A stretch of DNA of 28,131 bases from RGIG8748 sp045539515 (GCA_045539515.1 JAZQFN010000080.1:1-28131), one strand, 5' to 3'. Shown: positions 15,634 through 24,517, counted from the stretch's first letter. The notes: generated by a model not told the origin, from the letters alone. Numbers and translations are program-made.

Positions 15634-17010
15634 TTATTCAACTATAGAACATACCCATGTTTTACTCTTGATAAGCACAAATCCTATAAATGCCTTAACA
15701 ACAGTAAGTGCCTGAACGACGATAAATGTAACCGAAGCTGCTGCAAACATCTGCATAATAAAAGCAACCGGTGCACAAAGCAAAAAGACAAAGCAACCAT
15801 CCATCAGGAAGGTTATCATAATTTTACCGCCGGAACGGAGAGTAAAATATGATGAGTTTTCGTAACTCAAGAACGGCATAAAGAACGCACTTGCCTTTAT
15901 GAAGAATACAGCCCACTCCTTGGCTTCGGGGGAAACATTATAAAGCATGGTAATGTAATCTGCAAGAACATATACCAAAACACCTATAACAACACTTACC
16001 GCAAGGGAGAAAGCATTGAGTTTCCGGACTTCATCCACGGCTTCGTAAAACTCACCGGCACCAAGACGCCGTCCTGCCACAATACCCACCGCAATTCCCA
16101 AAGAGCGGAAAGTAATGTTAAAGAAATTAAGTACAGTTGAGGATATGCTCTGGGCAGCAACAAATATAAGCCCGTACTTACTGTATGCCAGAGTAAGAAG
16201 CGACATTCCCACAGACCATATACACTCGTTAATTAAAAGAGGAATACCTTTAATTAAAAAAATCTTTACTGTTTTTGAGGGTATGTACATAGTGCGGAAG
16301 GCACCTTTGAAATAATGATGCTTCTGCCTGTTTTTGTATACATACGCAAGAACAACTCCGCATTCAACAAATCGTGAAACGGTAGTACCGATTGCAGCAC
16401 CGACAACACCCAGTTTAGGGAAAAATCCAATACCGAAAATAAGCATAAAATTTAAAAAGGAATTTACGGCAACAGCAACCACACCTGCAAGCATAGGTAC
16501 AAAGGTCTGTCCGGATTCCTTAAGAGTGCTTGCGTAAATCTGAGTTATTGCCATAGGTACAAAGCCTATAACTATAATTAAAAGATAATCCTTGGCAAGA
16601 ATTAAAGCCTTATCAAGATCGCAGGAGTAGCTACCGTCGGAAAGATAGTTTATAATCAATGCTTCTCCTCCAAAGAGGAAAGCAAGACCGAAGCCCAGTG
16701 TCATAAGAGTACAAGCAACGGTTTTGTAGCGGATTGTATACCGCACGCCGTCATAATCCTTTTTTCCAAAATACTGAGCGGCAAAAATACCTGCCCCGCT
16801 TACTGCTCCAAACAGAGTAAGGTTATATATAAACACAAGCTGATTGACAATAGCAACCGAGGCAACTTCCTCTGTGCCAAGGAAGCCAACCATAATATTG
16901 TCAAGCAAATTAACAAAGTTTGTAATTAAGTTTTGAAGCATAATCGGCATAGAAATTCCAAGCACATACTTATAAAAGCTTTTATCGCCGACATATCTTT
17001 TCAGAAACAT
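15634..17010 (-). CDS. MATE family efflux transporter
   Basis: 458 residues counted from ATG 17010, with about 12 membrane segments in two MatE repeats. The first repeat opens with the typical LGISMPIMLQNLITNFVNLLD and MVGFLGTEEVASVAIVNQLV; the second has KGIPLLINECIWSVGMSLL. MATE proteins export drugs or metabolites using a Na+ or H+ gradient; the substrate here is unknown. The ATG follows AGGTGATTGTT, and the mgtE stop TAG lies in the same stretch, 9 bases upstream, so it is read from the mgtE transcript. The frame is open three more codons to a GTG that belongs to the ribosome site. Confidence 0.92.
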   Translation of the reverse strand: MFLKRYVGDKSFYKYVLGISMPIMLQNLITNFVNLLDNIMVGFLGTEEVASVAIVNQLVFIYNLTLFGAVSGAGIFAAQYFGKKDYDGVRYTIRYKTVACTLMTLGFGLAFLFGGEALIINYLSDGSYSCDLDKALILAKDYLLIIVIGFVPMAITQIYASTLKESGQTFVPMLAGVVAVAVNSFLNFMLIFGIGFFPKLGVVGAAIGTTVSRFVECGVVLAYVYKNRQKHHYFKGAFRTMYIPSKTVKIFLIKGIPLLINECIWSVGMSLLTLAYSKYGLIFVAAQSISSTVLNFFNITFRSLGIAVGIVAGRRLGAGEFYEAVDEVRKLNAFSLAVSVVIGVLVYVLADYITMLYNVSPEAKEWAVFFIKASAFFMPFLSYENSSYFTLRSGGKIMITFLMDGCFVFLLCAPVAFIMQMFAAASVTFIVVQALTVVKAFIGFVLIKSKTWVCSIVE

Positions 17011-17019
17011 AACAATCAC

Positions 17020-18372
17020 CTAAATATTCAAAAACGCACTCGCTATCATAAAATAGATAAGTAAAGATAGTGCATCAACAATTGCTGTAATAAAGGGACT
17101 TGCCATAACGGTAGGGTCAATACCCACCTTCTGAGCGCCTATGGGTAAAAGACAACCCACAATCTTTGAAAACAGTACAGCAACAAGAAGAGTAAGTGAT
17201 ATAACAAATGCAACCGGAACACCGGTGCGATCGAGAAATACGCATTTGAGGAAGGTAGCCAAAGCCAGAGTAAGACCGCAGAGAACCGCAACCCGAATTT
17301 CCTTCCACATAACCCTAAGTGTATCTCTGTATTCTATTTCTCCAAGGGAAAGTCCACGTACAACGGATACAGATGCCTGTGAACCGGAATTACCTGCAGT
17401 ACCCATTATCATAGGGATAAACGCAGTAAGTATTACCTGTGCTTCCAAAGCACTTTCAAAACCGGTAATTATCATAGTGGTAAAGGTTGCAGACAGCATA
17501 AGAAGCAACAGCCACGGAATACGTTTGCTCCATGTTTCAAAAACACCGGTACGCATATAGGGCTTATCGGTAGGTACGATAGCTGCCAGTTTTTCAATAT
17601 CTTCCGTAGCCTCATCCTGAATAACGTCGATGGCATCGTCAATGGTTACAATACCAACAAGACGTGTTTCATCATCAACTACAGGAAGTGCCATAAATCC
17701 GTATTTTTCAAAGTCCTGAGCAACTACCTCTTTATCCTCGTGAGTATTTACATATATGGGGTTATCCTCCATAATATCCCCAATTATAAGATCGTCATCA
17801 GAAAGCAAAAGTGTCCTTGCCGAAATAAGACCCAAAAGCGTGCGATTGCTGTCTGTAACGTAACAGGTATAAATGGTTTCCTTATCTACCCCGTTTTTAC
17901 GGATATGGCTTATGGCATCTGCAACGGTCATACTTTCCTTAAGACGCACATACTCTGTAGTCATAATACTGCCTGCACTGTCATCGGGATAGTGCAAGAT
18001 CATATTGATACTGCGACGCATATCGTTATCTGCGGTTCTTAAAATTCTCTTAACCACATTTGCAGGCATCTCTTCTATAATATCAACTGCATCGTCAACG
18101 TAAAGCTCGTCAACAACTTCTTTAAGCTCCTTATCTGTAAAGCTGTGTATAAGCTGTTCCTGTTGCTCCGGCTCCATATCTACAAAAGTATCTGCAGCCA
18201 AATCCTTAGGCGTAATACGGAAAGCTATAACCAGCTCGTCGTCTTTAAGTTCTGATAAAAACAAAGCTATATCTGCAGGATTAACATCATTTAACGTTTC
18301 TTTAAGTCTGACAAATTGTTTTGTTCGCAAAAGTTCCAAAAGAAACTCCTGCAATTCCATTTCTTCATTCAT
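17020..18372 (-). CDS. mgtE: Magnesium transporter MgtE
   Basis: 450 residues counted from ATG 18372, the usual MgtE length. The N-terminal helical domain has ELKDDELVIAFRI and EEMPANVVKRIL; the tandem CBS domain starts at PDDSAGSIMTTEYV; the C-terminal pore domain has five membrane segments with the conserved MGTAGNSGSQASVSVVRGL. MgtE is a Mg2+-gated Mg2+ channel in the inner membrane; its cytosolic domains close the pore when Mg2+ is high. The frame is open another 33 codons upstream, but that part runs through a terminator hairpin and is not family-like. GGGAGG (18381-18386) lies 8 bases before the ATG. It is preceded by a leader ORF and terminator that suggest attenuation. Confidence 0.96.
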   Translation of the reverse strand: MNEEMELQEFLLELLRTKQFVRLKETLNDVNPADIALFLSELKDDELVIAFRITPKDLAADTFVDMEPEQQEQLIHSFTDKELKEVVDELYVDDAVDIIEEMPANVVKRILRTADNDMRRSINMILHYPDDSAGSIMTTEYVRLKESMTVADAISHIRKNGVDKETIYTCYVTDSNRTLLGLISARTLLLSDDDLIIGDIMEDNPIYVNTHEDKEVVAQDFEKYGFMALPVVDDETRLVGIVTIDDAIDVIQDEATEDIEKLAAIVPTDKPYMRTGVFETWSKRIPWLLLLMLSATFTTMIITGFESALEAQVILTAFIPMIMGTAGNSGSQASVSVVRGLSLGEIEYRDTLRVMWKEIRVAVLCGLTLALATFLKCVFLDRTGVPVAFVISLTLLVAVLFSKIVGCLLPIGAQKVGIDPTVMASPFITAIVDALSLLIYFMIASAFLNI

Positions 18373-18436
18373 AAAAAAATCCTCCCATTTAATAATAAGA
18401 AATAAGGAAGGAAGTAAGGTCATACCAACTATGCGG

Positions 18437-18478
18437 AAAACAAAACGGCTCAATGGGCACACTTTACCCATAAAGCCG
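18437..18478 (-). terminator. Intrinsic terminator/attenuator in the mgtE leader
   Basis: On the minus strand a GC-rich stem CGGCTTTATGGG / CCCATTGAGCCG (plus-strand arms 18467-18478 and 18446-18457, 9-base loop) is followed by TTTTGTTTT. It lies 16 bases after the stop of a 36-codon leader ORF and 64 bases before the mgtE ATG, so read-through is required for mgtE expression from the upstream promoter. I found no clear competing anti-terminator stem by eye. Confidence 0.85.
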
Positions 18479-18494
18479 CGTACAATTACAATAC

Positions 18495-18605
18495 TTAAAT
18501 TAAACTCTTCAAGGCATGACTAAAAGACGCACCTCTGGAGTATGCAATATAAATATCATAAGTGTACCCGACATAACCGGTACTGCTACTACCTCCGGCG
18601 TCCAT
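18495..18605 (-). CDS. 36-residue leader peptide upstream of mgtE
   Basis: A short ORF from ATG 18605 to TAA 18495. It has one of the best ribosome sites in the window: GAGGTGA (18612-18618), 6 bases before the ATG. The peptide begins MDAGGSSSTGYVGY; five of the twelve residues 11-22 are Tyr (11, 14, 16, 19, 22), the N-terminus is Gly/Ser-rich, and the end (HALKSLI) is weakly basic. There is no Pro and no membrane segment. It lies between a promoter and an intrinsic terminator that precedes mgtE, the arrangement of a regulatory leader peptide. I do not recognise a family. It could equally be a small functional protein co-transcribed with mgtE. Confidence 0.6.
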   Translation of the reverse strand: MDAGGSSSTGYVGYTYDIYIAYSRGASFSHALKSLI

Positions 18606-18632
18606 TTAATCTCACCTCGCAAAATTCAATAT

Positions 18633-18660
18633 ATAATATATAGTATCACAAGAAATTCAA
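18633..18660 (-). promoter_or_regulatory. Candidate promoter of the mgtE leader
   Basis: Minus strand: TTGAAT (18655-18660), 16-base spacer, TATTAT (18633-18638). It lies between the lgt stop and the leader ORF ribosome site, giving a very short 5' leader before that site. The region is AT-rich, so alternative -10 choices exist. Confidence 0.45.
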
Positions 18661-18676
18661 AATCACAATACTTTTT

Positions 18677-19534
18677 TTACATTTTTTCAACAGGCATAGT
18701 GAGTTTTCGTTCTTTATTGCGGAGCATATAAAACATAACCGCAATGCCTATAACTACACACCCTATTGCAACAAGCTGTGATACTCTGAATGTTCCTATA
18801 TAAAGGCTATCGGTTCTTAAGCCTTCTATCCAAAATCGACCCATACCATAATATACGAGGTAGAAAAGAAACATCTGACCGTCAAATTTTCTTTTATGGA
18901 AAAACTTCAGTGCTAATATTATAAACAACAGATTCCAAATGGATTCGTACAAAAATGTGGGATGAACAGGAAGTTTAGGATCAATGGCGATGCCATCGGC
19001 TTTCATAGAATAAAGTGTCGACTTAATTTTGTTTCCGGTCATTCCCCATGGCAGAGAAGTATTTCCGCCAAAAGCCTCCTGATTAAAGAAATTACCCCAT
19101 CTTCCGACACACTGTCCAATGGAAAGTCCGATACCGCCTATATCGGCAAAAAGCAGGAAATTTTCTTTTTTAACTCTGCAGTAAATCCACGCCACTATAA
19201 CGGCACCTATTACTGCACCGTAGATGGCTATACCGCCATTCCATATTTTTACTATTTCATCAAGATGCTTTGAATAGTAATCCCATCTGAATGCAACGTA
19301 ATATGCTCTGGCACAAATAATGGCAACAGGTGTGGCATAGATTACAATATCAAGAATAGTTTCTGCCTTCATGGCATATTTTTTTGCAAGGTACATACCC
19401 ACAAAAAATGCAATGGTAAATCCAAGGGCAATTATTATTCCGTACCAATAAATATCTTTACCGAAAACAGTAAAAGCAACATTATCCACATTTAATTCCA
19501 ACCCCAAAGCCGGAAAAGAAATATATGAATTCAT
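18677..19534 (-). CDS. lgt: Prolipoprotein diacylglyceryl transferase
   Basis: 285 residues with seven expected membrane segments. The family signature GRWGNFFNQEAFGG is complete at 144-157, and R145 matches the essential Arg of the E. coli enzyme. Other conserved stretches are DIYWYGIIIALGF (27-39), IYGAVIGA (104-111) and HPTFLYESIWN. Lgt moves a diacylglyceryl group from phosphatidylglycerol to the lipobox Cys, the first step of lipoprotein maturation; LspA, encoded at 24619, does the second. The ATG follows AAAGGATAACCAAAG, 22 bases after yfmH, so it is likely the third gene of the yfmF-yfmH-lgt unit. No terminator is evident after it. Confidence 0.97.
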   Translation of the reverse strand: MNSYISFPALGLELNVDNVAFTVFGKDIYWYGIIIALGFTIAFFVGMYLAKKYAMKAETILDIVIYATPVAIICARAYYVAFRWDYYSKHLDEIVKIWNGGIAIYGAVIGAVIVAWIYCRVKKENFLLFADIGGIGLSIGQCVGRWGNFFNQEAFGGNTSLPWGMTGNKIKSTLYSMKADGIAIDPKLPVHPTFLYESIWNLLFIILALKFFHKRKFDGQMFLFYLVYYGMGRFWIEGLRTDSLYIGTFRVSQLVAIGCVVIGIAVMFYMLRNKERKLTMPVEKM

Positions 19535-19556
19535 CTTTGGTTATCCTTTCTAAATG

Positions 19557-20840
19557 TTATGCAGGCAAAACTACACTCATTGCCATGTTTTCTTCAGTAA
19601 ATATTTCCTTGAAAACTTCAGTTATATACTCGTAATCAACTTTTGAAAATACATCTTCAAAATTAAAGATATTTATACCGGCAAGTATATATCTTGTAAC
19701 AAGGTTGCCTATAGTTTCCACGTTATTAAAGCCTCTTAAATATGAGCCGAAAAATGCTTTCTTAACTCTGTTAAACTCCGATTCATCAAAGCCCTGAGCG
19801 TGTATGGTATTTAAAGCGCTTAATATTCTTTCTTTGACTTTATGCGGGTCGTCACTCTCTCCGCATATTACCGCACAAGCAAATTCCTGTTCGGTGGAAT
19901 TATCTGTTCCGAAGCTTTCGTTGATAAGCCCTTCCTCATAAAGTTCTGTAAACAATTTACTGCTTCTGCCAAAGAGCATTCTTGAAATAATCTCGACTGC
20001 AATTTCCCTTTTAAGAAGGTCATCCCCTTCCTTAAGATAATTATCCTTAAATCCAATATTGAAAAGAGGTATAGAAACACTCGAAGTTGCCTCTACATAT
20101 TTCTTACAGATTTCTTTCGGTTCATCAGTAAATATGCTCTCTACCCTGCCTGTTGCTCTGTCTTTGACAACAGTTTTATCTACAATGTCAAATACATCCT
20201 CAGGGTCAACATCACCGACAACACACACAACCATGTTTGATGGATTATAGTATGTGTTATAGCACTTGTAAAGAATTTCCTCATCAATAGCGGAAATACT
20301 TTCAACTGTACCGGCAATATCTATACGTACGGGATTTTTATGATAAAGAGCTTTTAGCATATTAAACATACAAAGCCACTGACCGTCATCATCATACATA
20401 CGGATTTCCTGCCCTATAATTCCCTGTTCCTTGGCAACATTCTCCTTAGTGAAATATGGTGTCTGAACAAATGAAATAAGGTGTCTTAAACTATCCTCAA
20501 AATTTTCCGTACACGAAAAAAGATAAACAGTATGATTAAATGATGTAAATGCATTGGCATTGGCACCGTATTTGCTGAATTCTCCAAAAGCATCGCTTCC
20601 GTCAGGCTGTTCAAACATTTTATGTTCAAGGAAATGTGCAACACCATCGGGAATAGTTATAGCATCCTTTTCCCCAAGCGGAACAAAACTGTTATTTACA
20701 GAGCCAAATTTTGTAGCAAAAGTTGCATACTTTTTTACACAACCTTTTTTGGGAATAACAAAAACACCAAGTCCGGTTTCGTGCTCGCCAACATACATGG
20801 TTTCTTTTAGGTATTTATTTGTTATTTTTGTAATGTTCAT
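19557..20840 (-). CDS. yfmH: M16 family zinc peptidase, YfmH type
   Basis: 427 residues. The inverted zinc motif HxxEH is present as H69-FL-E72-H73, with the downstream Glu probably E145 (GQEIRMYDDD). The rest follows the M16 layout of two related halves, the second being the inactive one. In Bacillus the YfmH/YfmF pair is linked to the 5-aminopentanol modification of elongation factor P; whether that holds here is unknown. The ribosome site AAGGAGG is inside the last codons of yfmF, and only 3 bases separate the genes, so the pair is coupled. Confidence 0.92.
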   Translation of the reverse strand: MNITKITNKYLKETMYVGEHETGLGVFVIPKKGCVKKYATFATKFGSVNNSFVPLGEKDAITIPDGVAHFLEHKMFEQPDGSDAFGEFSKYGANANAFTSFNHTVYLFSCTENFEDSLRHLISFVQTPYFTKENVAKEQGIIGQEIRMYDDDGQWLCMFNMLKALYHKNPVRIDIAGTVESISAIDEEILYKCYNTYYNPSNMVVCVVGDVDPEDVFDIVDKTVVKDRATGRVESIFTDEPKEICKKYVEATSSVSIPLFNIGFKDNYLKEGDDLLKREIAVEIISRMLFGRSSKLFTELYEEGLINESFGTDNSTEQEFACAVICGESDDPHKVKERILSALNTIHAQGFDESEFNRVKKAFFGSYLRGFNNVETIGNLVTRYILAGINIFNFEDVFSKVDYEYITEVFKEIFTEENMAMSVVLPA

Positions 20841-20843
20841 AAA

Positions 20844-22115
20844 TTATGCCTCCTTACCTTTAAGAAAATACACTGTGTCCAGCTCAATTTGTGAAAGTGC
20901 AACTTTAACATCTTCCGGGGTAAGAGCATTTATCTTTTGGATTGCTTCGTCTATGGTGTCGTGGTTTTTGCTGAAGCAATGACCTCTGTAATAATCCTTC
21001 ATAGCATAAGGACTGTCTTTCATAGAACGATAATTATTAATGAGATAATTTTTTGATACAACAAATTCTTCTTCGGTAAAATCACCGGATTTAATGTTTG
21101 TGAGCTGTTTTTCAATTTCATTTTTAGCTTTTTCAAAATTTGAAAACTCTATTCCGGAGCTGACAAGCATAAGTCCGCGGAACTTATCCGTCATAGAAGA
21201 AGCATAATAGCACAAACTGAGTTTTTCACGTACGGTATTAAACAGTCTTGAGTGGGCTCCGGAGCCGAATATGCTGTTACCTAAAAGAAGAGCGTAGTAG
21301 CGGTCATCATCTATGGTAATACCGGTACGAAATCCCATAGCAAGTTTTCCCTGAGCCACATCAAAAACATCCTCAACATATTTAACTTCACTGACTTTGT
21401 TTGAAGGGGTCCGGGCAGAATCTAAGCTCTTGATGTTGAATTCAAATTCCGATAGATAGTCCCTTATATATCCGCAAAGTTCATCTATAGAAATATTTCC
21501 AACTACAAAAATATCTACAGGACTTGTAAAACGGATTTTTTTATAGTGTTCATAGAGTTTAATGTGGTCTATTTCATCAAGATCTTCAAGATAACCAAAC
21601 TCAAAGACGGCATTTTCCTCGCCTTTACACATTTCTTCGATGCATCTGAAATTGGCATAGGAACGCTTATCGTTAATAAGACCCTCAATATCATCCCTGA
21701 GGTTTTGCTTTTCCACGTCGAAAACAGCTTTGTCAAAACAGTTGTCGGTAACATAGGGTCTGTAAAGCAAATCCAACATAAATGCTGTACATTCTCTCGC
21801 TATATTTTCCTCAGTATATTCATCTTGCAAAAAATTAACTGAAGAAACTATACTTTGCACATGTGCCTTTTTGGATATGTTAACATCATACAAAGCACCG
21901 TAAAGGCTGTCTGCATACACATTAAGTTCATAGATATTATTGCACTTTTCGGTACCGCGCTTAAGAACTTTGGAAAGGAGTGCATTATAGGTTGCCTCTT
22001 CCCTTGAAAGCTTACGATGCATAAATGCTGTCATAGAAACAGTCTTGTATTTAAAATCCGGTATATAGTACAAATTAATACCGTCTGAAATATGTTTGTT
22101 AATAACGTCGGACAT
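20844..22115 (-). CDS. yfmF: M16-like protein without zinc motif, YfmF type
   Basis: 423 residues of M16 fold. Where the active partner has HxxEH this protein reads NALLSKVLKRGTEKC (about 44-58), so the metal site is absent and it is most likely the non-catalytic partner of YfmH. It keeps M16 features such as VDIFVVGNIS, GNSIFGSGAHSRLFNTVREKLSLCYYASS and the TEEEFVVSKNYL helix. The ATG follows GGAAGGATCGGTCC. First gene of yfmF-yfmH-lgt, divergent from spoVG. A possible extended -10 (TGATAAAAT, with TAAAAT at 22150-22155) lies upstream, with no good -35. Confidence 0.9.
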   Translation of the reverse strand: MSDVINKHISDGINLYYIPDFKYKTVSMTAFMHRKLSREEATYNALLSKVLKRGTEKCNNIYELNVYADSLYGALYDVNISKKAHVQSIVSSVNFLQDEYTEENIARECTAFMLDLLYRPYVTDNCFDKAVFDVEKQNLRDDIEGLINDKRSYANFRCIEEMCKGEENAVFEFGYLEDLDEIDHIKLYEHYKKIRFTSPVDIFVVGNISIDELCGYIRDYLSEFEFNIKSLDSARTPSNKVSEVKYVEDVFDVAQGKLAMGFRTGITIDDDRYYALLLGNSIFGSGAHSRLFNTVREKLSLCYYASSMTDKFRGLMLVSSGIEFSNFEKAKNEIEKQLTNIKSGDFTEEEFVVSKNYLINNYRSMKDSPYAMKDYYRGHCFSKNHDTIDEAIQKINALTPEDVKVALSQIELDTVYFLKGKEA

Positions 22116-22296
22116 GGACCGATCCTTCCCTTCTTATAATGTTACTCATATTTTATCACATAAATTGCAAAATTACCATATGTTTTTTGTAATTTTGTGT
22201 CATATTTTGTTTTAATTTTTCTTGTGATTACATACAAAAACAAAAAGTGTCACTTGTATACTTTAGATAAAATTTACGTATACATCTAATAATCTA

Positions 22297-22325
22297 TTGA
22301 CTTTTTTGGTGATTTTTTTTATTAT
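22297..22325 (+). promoter_or_regulatory. Sigma-A promoter of spoVG
   Basis: TTGACT (22297-22302), 17-base spacer, TATTAT (22320-22325). It predicts a leader of about 28 bases ending at the GGGAG ribosome site. No sigma-H-like site, as used for spoVG in Bacillus, is evident. A perfect 7-base inverted repeat (TGTATAC / GTATACA, 22255-22284) lies just upstream and could be an operator. Confidence 0.7.
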
Positions 22326-22360
22326 TAACTTAAGTTATTTAACTTGAAAGGGAGTATACT

Positions 22361-22624
22361 ATGGATATCACAAGTATCAAAATCAAAAAATTTGAAACCG
22401 AAAGCAAAATGAAAGCCATTGCTTCCGTTACTTTTGATGACTGCTTCGCAGTACATGACATCAAAGTAATAGAAAACGAAGATAAGGTTTTCATTGCTAT
22501 GCCGAACAAGAGATTGAAAGACGGCACTTTCAAGGATGTTGCTCATCCCATCAACTTTGAATTCAGACAGTACATTGAAGGTAAGGTAATTGAAGCTTAC
22601 AACAATGCAGAAATAGAAGAATAA
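22361..22624 (+). CDS. spoVG: Septation/regulatory protein SpoVG
   Basis: 87 residues, normal for SpoVG. The family core is plain: MDITSIKIKKFETESKMKAI, then SVTFDDCFAVHDIKVIE and FIAMPNKRLKDGTFKDVAHP, ending in an acidic tail. SpoVG is a small nucleic-acid-binding regulator (DNA and RNA) known in Bacillus and Staphylococcus for effects on septation, sporulation and capsule genes. The ATG follows AAAGGGAGTATACT. It has its own promoter and a strong terminator, so it is monocistronic. The protein ends within 15 bases of that hairpin. Confidence 0.97.
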   Translation: MDITSIKIKKFETESKMKAIASVTFDDCFAVHDIKVIENEDKVFIAMPNKRLKDGTFKDVAHPINFEFRQYIEGKVIEAYNNAEIEE

Positions 22625-22638
22625 CATCTACATAAATT

Positions 22639-22669
22639 TACCCTCGCTTTTTGGCGAGGGTATTTTTTT
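22639..22669 (+). terminator. Rho-independent terminator after spoVG
   Basis: A perfect stem TACCCTCGC (22639-22647) / GCGAGGGTA (22654-22662) with a 6-base loop and a run of seven T. Confidence 0.95.
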
Positions 22670-22741
22670 ATTATTTATATGTAAAATATTTTTTATAAAC
22701 CATAAAAACAGATTTAAAGGACTGTTTTTTTCAAAAAAACC

Positions 22742-22770
22742 TTGAAAACTACTTATCTTTAGAGTATAAT
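22742..22770 (+). promoter_or_regulatory. Sigma-A promoter of proS
   Basis: TTGAAA (22742-22747), 17-base spacer, perfect TATAAT (22765-22770). The predicted start of transcription near 22777 leaves only about 25 bases before ATG 22803, too short for a T-box, and argues against the earlier in-frame ATG at 22779. Confidence 0.85.
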
Positions 22771-22802
22771 AAATCTATATGTACATAGAGAGGAATGTTA
22801 CT

Positions 22803-24503
22803 ATGAGATTATCAAAATATTTATTACCTACCTTAAGAGAAGTTCCTGCGGAAGCAGAAATTTCGAGCCATCAGCTTATGCTCAGAGCCGGCCTCATCCG
22901 TAAGCTTGCATCCGGTGTGTATGCATATCTGCCTCTTGGCCTTAAAGTACTTAAAAACATAGAAAAGATTGTACGTGACGGTATGGACTCCCATGACGCT
23001 CAAGAGCTTCTGATGTCTGCCCTTTTACCTAAGGAAATGTATGAATCCTCCGGCAGATGGGAAGTGTTCGGACCTTCAATGTTCCGTCTTAAAGACCGCG
23101 GCGGCAAAGACTACTGCTTAGGACCTACACATGAAGAAATATTTACCGATACCGTTAAAGCTGCAGTACAGTCCTACAAGCAGCTTCCTATGACGCTTTA
23201 TCAGATACAAACAAAATATCGCGACGAAATAAGACCCCGTTTTGGTGTTATAAGAAGCCGTGAGTTTGTAATGAAGGATGCATACAGTTTTGACAAAGAC
23301 GAAGCAGGCCTTGATGCATCGTACAATAACATGTATGATGCGTACAGAGAAATCTTTGACAAGATGGAGCTTGACTACCTTATAGTTGATGCCGATTCCG
23401 GCGCAATGGGCGGAAGCGGCTCACAGGAATTTATGGTTAAATCTGAAATAGGCGAAGACACCATTCCCTACTGTGAGTCCTGCGGATACTGCGCAAATGA
23501 AGAAAAAGCTGTAGCTATTCCCGAAAATTTTGAAAACGATGCTCCTATGGGCGAAGTAAATAAAGTTTATACCCCAAATGCAGGTACCATTGAAGATGTT
23601 ACAAACTTCCTCGGTAAAACTGCAAAAGACTTTGCAAAAACCATCATTTACAAAGCTGACGATAAATTTGTTGCTGTAATGGTGCGAGGCGATCGTGAAG
23701 TTAACGATGTTAAAGTTGTAAATGCCCTCGGCGGTGCTATTGAGTTTGATTTGGCTCCGCTTGATGACCTTATGGAAATTACTAATGCAAAAGCCGGATT
23801 TGCCGGACCTGTTGGTCTTAATATTGATGTATACGTTGACAACGAAGTTGCTGCAATGAAAAATATGATTGTAGGCGCCAACGAAACCGATTACCACCTT
23901 GAAAATGTTAATATAGGAAGAGATTTTGAAGCCACTGTTATCGGCGACTTCAGAAATGCAGTGGAAGGCGACCTTTGTCCCAATTGTAAAAAGGCAACCC
24001 TTAAGACCTGCAGAGGTATTGAAGTTGGCCACATATTTAAGCTTGGCACAAAGTACTCCAAAGCTCTGGAATGTACCTTCCTTGATGAAAACGGCAAGGC
24101 TCAGGTTCCGATTATGGGATGCTACGGTATAGGTGTTTCAAGATGTCTTGCAGCGATTATAGAGCAAAATTGCGACGAAAACGGAATTATCTGGCCTATG
24201 AGTGTTGCACCTTATAAAGTAACTGTAATTCCCGTAAACGTTAAGGATGATACTCAAAGGGAAATAGCCGAAAAGATATATGCCGAGCTGACTTCAAAAG
24301 GCATTGAAACAATAATTGACGACAGAAATGAGAGAGCCGGAGTTAAATTCAACGATGCCGAGCTTATAGGTATACCCTTAAGAATTACCGTTGGTAAAAA
24401 GGCTTCTGAAGGAATTGTTGAATACAAAGTAAGAAAGACAGGAGAAATGCTTGAGCTTTCTCCCGAAGAAGCAATTCAGAAAGTTATTGAAGCTGTAAAA
24501 TAA
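22803..24503 (+). CDS. proS: Prolyl-tRNA synthetase (bacterial type)
   Basis: 566 residues counted from ATG 22803 (MRLSKYLLPTLREVPAEAE). The frame also holds an ATG at 22779, but that lies at the predicted transcription start and lacks a ribosome site, whereas GAGAGGAA precedes 22803. Class II motifs are present: motif 1 around LMLRAGLIRKLASGVYAYLP, motif 2 RPRFGVIRSREFVMKDAYSF, motif 3 GIGVSRCLAAIIEQ. Between motifs 2 and 3 lies the bacterial editing (INS) domain, followed by the C-terminal anticodon-binding domain. A CESCGYC segment near 230 and CPNCKK near 395 may form a metal site. It charges tRNA-Pro and edits mischarged Ala. Confidence 0.98.
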   Translation: MRLSKYLLPTLREVPAEAEISSHQLMLRAGLIRKLASGVYAYLPLGLKVLKNIEKIVRDGMDSHDAQELLMSALLPKEMYESSGRWEVFGPSMFRLKDRGGKDYCLGPTHEEIFTDTVKAAVQSYKQLPMTLYQIQTKYRDEIRPRFGVIRSREFVMKDAYSFDKDEAGLDASYNNMYDAYREIFDKMELDYLIVDADSGAMGGSGSQEFMVKSEIGEDTIPYCESCGYCANEEKAVAIPENFENDAPMGEVNKVYTPNAGTIEDVTNFLGKTAKDFAKTIIYKADDKFVAVMVRGDREVNDVKVVNALGGAIEFDLAPLDDLMEITNAKAGFAGPVGLNIDVYVDNEVAAMKNMIVGANETDYHLENVNIGRDFEATVIGDFRNAVEGDLCPNCKKATLKTCRGIEVGHIFKLGTKYSKALECTFLDENGKAQVPIMGCYGIGVSRCLAAIIEQNCDENGIIWPMSVAPYKVTVIPVNVKDDTQREIAEKIYAELTSKGIETIIDDRNERAGVKFNDAELIGIPLRITVGKKASEGIVEYKVRKTGEMLELSPEEAIQKVIEAVK

Positions 24504-24517
24504 TAAGATTTTTGCGG

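Noticed and set aside
18373..18471. N-terminal extension of MgtE by 33 residues
   Set aside because: The extra codons run through the terminator hairpin, are not family-like, and a strong ribosome site is placed at ATG 18372.
18373..18660. M-box (ykoK) magnesium riboswitch before mgtE
   Set aside because: The conserved M-box words (GGTGAGGCTCC, GACGCCAATGGGTC, GCAGCTGGATGC) are absent, and the AGGTGAG present here is better explained as the ribosome site of the leader ORF. A covariance search would be decisive.
22670..22802. T-box leader or hairpin terminator upstream of proS
   Set aside because: The predicted transcript leader is only about 25 bases. The A/T-rich IR at 22720-22745 is low complexity and lies before the promoter.
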